Origin: Bacilli bacterium
GTDB taxonomy: Bacteria; Bacillota; Bacilli; Tumebacillales; JAQBPP01
Assembly: GCA_028287455.1 (NCBI GenBank)
Contig: JAQBPP010000164.1
Span: 1-8,461 of the forward strand
DNA length: 8,461 nucleotides
Reading direction: 5' to 3'
Below the pieces are notes generated by a model. The model was not told where the DNA came from and did not search any database. It saw nothing but the letters and a program-made list of their open reading frames with translations. A program made the translations under genes and the position numbers. This document shows positions 6,886 to 8,461 of the stretch, one piece after another; the first letter of the stretch is position 1; each line of letters begins with the position of its first letter.

Positions 6886-6914
6886 ATTATAGCAAATGGT
6901 AGAACTACTGTAAA
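6886..6914 (-). promoter_or_regulatory. sigma-A promoter for the nuo operon, extended -10
   Basis: Read on the minus strand, TTTACA (6909-6914, five of six bases of the TTGACA consensus) is followed by a 17-base spacer and a perfect TATAAT (6886-6891). The spacer ends in TGC, so the site also has the TGn extended -10 element. Transcription should start near 6879, about 43 bases before the nuoA ATG and after the atp terminator hairpin. This is a prediction from sequence only, but the match and its position directly before the first nuo gene make it strong. Confidence 0.85.
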
Positions 6915-6932
6915 ATTACCACACATCTTTTC

Positions 6933-6954
6933 CATTTCTTAAGGTAAAGAAATG
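6933..6954. repeat. inverted repeat upstream of the nuo promoter
   Basis: CATTTCTT (6933-6940) and AAGAAATG (6947-6954) are perfect 8-base arms around a 6-base centre. The element lies about 18 bases upstream of the -35 box of the nuo promoter, where an activator or other regulator could bind. It does not match the well-known Rex, Fnr or CcpA operator consensus as I know them. It is AT-rich and could be a chance dyad. Confidence 0.4.
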
Positions 6955-6967
6955 TTAAGCCTTTTTA

Positions 6968-7009
6968 CAAGTTAAAGCAAGCCCGCATCCACTTGGATGC
7001 AGGCTTGCT
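6968..7009 (-). terminator. terminator-type hairpin after atpC
   Basis: In the atp transcript, positions 7009 to 6976 fold into a 15-bp stem (14 Watson-Crick pairs and one U-G pair) with a 4-base loop: AGCAAGCCTGCATCC, AAGT, GGATGCGGGCTTGCT. On the opposite strand the U-G pair would be a C-A mismatch, which points to the minus-strand RNA as the functional one. The following U tract is weak (TTAACTTGT), so termination may be incomplete and some atp transcripts may continue into nuoA. The stem begins about 40 bases after the atpC stop. Confidence 0.8.
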
Positions 7010-7050
7010 ATGCGATTCACTGAGCAATTACATTCAAAAAAAGTATTGAG

Positions 7051-7464
7051 TTAGCGAGTTCTCCCGACTTGCAAGCGAGTGGTTGCCCGCTGAAGCGCGA
7101 GCACTGCCCGCTCCACATTGATTTCCGCCGAGTTTGCTGCGCCAGAAATCCGTCCTTCTGCACGCTGTTTCGCCCGTTCAGCACGGTCGAAGTCAATCTC
7201 TTCCGGAAGCTCTGCAGCAGTAGCAAGCACTGTAATTTTCTCAGGCTGCACTTCCAGAAATCCGCCAGATACTGCAACTTGCACTTCGCGAGTTCCGTCA
7301 TTCAACTGCATACGAAGCGGCGCTACTTTTAAGGTAGTAACGATGGGGGTGTGCCCTGGCAATATACCGAGCTCCCCGTCTCCGCCGCGCGCAATGATCA
7401 TGTTGACCTCACCGGAATACACCTGGCGATCCGGTGTCACGATTTCTAGTGGTACAGTTCTCAT
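7051..7464 (-). CDS. atpC: F1Fo ATP synthase epsilon subunit
   Basis: This 137-residue protein is the small regulatory subunit of the F1 central stalk. The N-terminal beta-sandwich domain (about residues 1-85) has the family features LEIVTPDRQVYSGEV and GGDGELGILPGHTPIVT. The C-terminal part (about 86-135) forms the two-helix arm that can extend into F1 and block ATP hydrolysis. Its first helix starts with IDFDRA (90-95), which fits the I/L-D-x-x-R-A motif known to bind ATP in the Bacillus PS3 epsilon subunit. I choose the ATG at 7464 because AGGAGGA lies six bases upstream. A GTG at 7485 would add seven residues but has no ribosome binding site. It lies 27 bases after atpD and is the last gene of the atp operon, followed by a hairpin. 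Confidence 0.96.
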   Translation of the reverse strand: MRTVPLEIVTPDRQVYSGEVNMIIARGGDGELGILPGHTPIVTTLKVAPLRMQLNDGTREVQVAVSGGFLEVQPEKITVLATAAELPEEIDFDRAERAKQRAEGRISGAANSAEINVERAVLALQRATTRLQVGRTR

Positions 7465-7470
7465 GGTTAA

Positions 7471-7477
7471 TCCTCCT
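7471..7477 (-). promoter_or_regulatory. ribosome binding site of atpC
   Basis: AGGAGGA lies six bases before the ATG at 7464, between the atpD stop and atpC. It fixes the start of atpC; the in-frame GTG at 7485 lies upstream of it. Confidence 0.88.
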
Positions 7478-7491
7478 ATGCCCACATGGAC

Positions 7492-8461
7492 TTAGGCCAT
7501 GAGTTTCTTGGCCTTTTGAATTGCTTCTTCTATGGTTCCTACATATAGGAAAGCTGTCTCAGGCAAGTCGTCATGTTTTCCATCCAGGAGTTCCTTGAAG
7601 CTGCGTACTGTTTCTTTAAGAGGGATATATTGTCCTGCTGTACCGGTGAACTGTTCTGCAACATTTAAGTTCTGCGACAGAAAGCGCTGAATTTTCCGCG
7701 CGCGTGTAACAGTCAACTTATCTTCATCAGACAATTCATCCATTCCGAGGATGGCGATAATATCTTGCAACTCTTTGTAACGCTGAAGATAACTTTGTAC
7801 ACCACGCGCAACTTCATAATGTTCCTCTCCAACAATATCAGGCGACAGCGCGCGGCTGGTGGATGCCAGTGGATCCACCGCTGGATAAATCCCAAGCTCG
7901 GAAATTTTCCGGTCGAGATTGGTTGTGGAATCCAAGTGAGCAAAAGTCGTTGCCGGCGCTGGATCCGTATAGTCGTCCGCAGGTACATAGATCGCTTGAA
8001 TCGACGTAATGGAACCATTCTTGGTGGAAGTAATACGCTCTTGCAATTGACCCATTTCAGTAGCCAGTGTAGGCTGATAGCCTACAGCAGAAGGCATTCG
8101 TCCCAGCAGCGCTGAAACCTCAGAACCTGCTTGAGTGAAGCGGAAGATATTGTCCACGAAGAACAACACATCGCGTTTCTCGACGTCACGGAAATATTCC
8201 GCGATCGTAAGACCGGTCAGCGCAACGCGCGCCCGCGCGCCAGGTGGTTCATTCATCTGTCCGAACACCATGGAGGTTTTATCAATTACTCCGGAGTCAG
8301 TCATTTCATGAAACAAGTCGTTTCCTTCTCGCGTACGTTCACCGACTCCTGCAAACACGGAGAAGCCGCCGTGTTCTTTGGCAATGTTGTGGATCAATTC
8401 CTGAATCAACACGGTCTTGCCTACACCTGCTCCGCCAAACAGTCCGACTTTTCCTCCTTTA
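7492..8461 (-). CDS. atpD: F1Fo ATP synthase beta subunit (5' part cut by the right window edge)
   Basis: The catalytic subunit of F1, which makes ATP from ADP and phosphate. The frame is open to the right edge: 322 residues are present out of about 470 in the family, so roughly the first 150 are missing. At the very edge is the P-loop KGGKVGLFGGAGVGKT (Walker A). Downstream are VLFFVDNIFRFTQAGSEVSALLGRMPSAVGYQPTL, cut here only by position (Walker B region at about 8090-8175), the catalytic-site region IQAIYVPADDYTDPAP, the DPLAS...SRALSPDIVG stretch, and the DELSDED motif that contacts the rotor and epsilon. A GTG at 8412 lies inside the P-loop region and is not the real start. The stop is TAA at 7492-7494, 27 bases before atpC. 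atpA and atpG are expected beyond the right edge. Confidence 0.97.
   Translation of the reverse strand, partial: KGGKVGLFGGAGVGKTVLIQELIHNIAKEHGGFSVFAGVGERTREGNDLFHEMTDSGVIDKTSMVFGQMNEPPGARARVALTGLTIAEYFRDVEKRDVLFFVDNIFRFTQAGSEVSALLGRMPSAVGYQPTLATEMGQLQERITSTKNGSITSIQAIYVPADDYTDPAPATTFAHLDSTTNLDRKISELGIYPAVDPLASTSRALSPDIVGEEHYEVARGVQSYLQRYKELQDIIAILGMDELSDEDKLTVTRARKIQRFLSQNLNVAEQFTGTAGQYIPLKETVRSFKELLDGKHDDLPETAFLYVGTIEEAIQKAKKLMA

Noticed and set aside
6866..6892. Short dyad CTATA/TATAG around the nuo -10 region
   Set aside because: Only five bases per arm with a 17-base gap, and one arm is the -10 box itself; expected by chance in AT-rich promoter DNA.
6837..6935. Upstream in-frame extension of nuoA (33 more residues)
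   Set aside because: It would cover the promoter -10 and -35 boxes and the nuoA ribosome binding site, and NuoA proteins begin at the ATG at 6836.
7118..7495. Plus-strand open frame of 125 codons opposite atpC
   Set aside because: Antisense to atpC, Ser/Pro/Thr-rich and without a ribosome binding site; no recognisable domain.
1..8461. A hidden novel system, mobile element, CRISPR array, tRNA or rRNA
   Set aside because: Apart from the 214-base control region, the genes are packed with gaps of at most 27 bases, and every gene is a recognised complex I or ATP synthase subunit. I saw no direct repeat arrays, transposase remains or RNA gene signatures.

Overview
The window carries the end of an F1Fo ATP synthase operon and most of a respiratory complex I (nuo) operon. 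All genes lie on the minus strand and read from right to left. The proteins look like those of a Gram-positive bacterium of the class Bacilli. The reasons are strong AGGAGG-type ribosome binding sites, GTG and TTG starts alongside ATG, the order atpD-atpC-[terminator/promoter]-nuoABCDHIJKL, and an Ala/Pro/Lys-rich N-terminal extension on NuoC. Base composition is moderate, about half G+C by eye (not counted). A spore-former of the Alicyclobacillaceae/Paenibacillaceae kind would fit, but the family is a guess.

Right part (about 7050-8461): the 3' two thirds of atpD (F1 beta subunit, entering from the right edge) and complete atpC (epsilon subunit). Between atpC and nuoA there are 214 bases without a gene (6837-7050). 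They hold a 15-bp terminator-type hairpin, an AT-rich inverted repeat, a very good sigma-A promoter with an extended -10, and the nuoA leader with its ribosome binding site.

Left part (1-6836): nuoA, nuoB, nuoC, nuoD, nuoH, nuoI, nuoJ, nuoK and nuoL. Neighbouring genes overlap by 1-10 bases or are 3-15 bases apart, so they are very probably one transcript with coupled translation. nuoL runs off the left edge with 608 codons present and only its last few residues missing; nuoM and nuoN are expected beyond it but cannot be seen. nuoE, nuoF and nuoG, which would form the NADH-oxidising module, are absent: nuoD runs straight into nuoH with a 1-base overlap. This is the 11-subunit form of complex I, which takes electrons from a partner not encoded here and pumps protons while reducing quinone. 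The adjacent ATP synthase uses such a proton gradient.

The gene content is core energy metabolism and is well described. I found no defence system, mobile element, CRISPR array or RNA gene. The points worth a second look are the missing electron-input module, the control region between the two operons, the low-complexity NuoC extension with a hairpin inside it, and an ATP-binding motif in the epsilon subunit.
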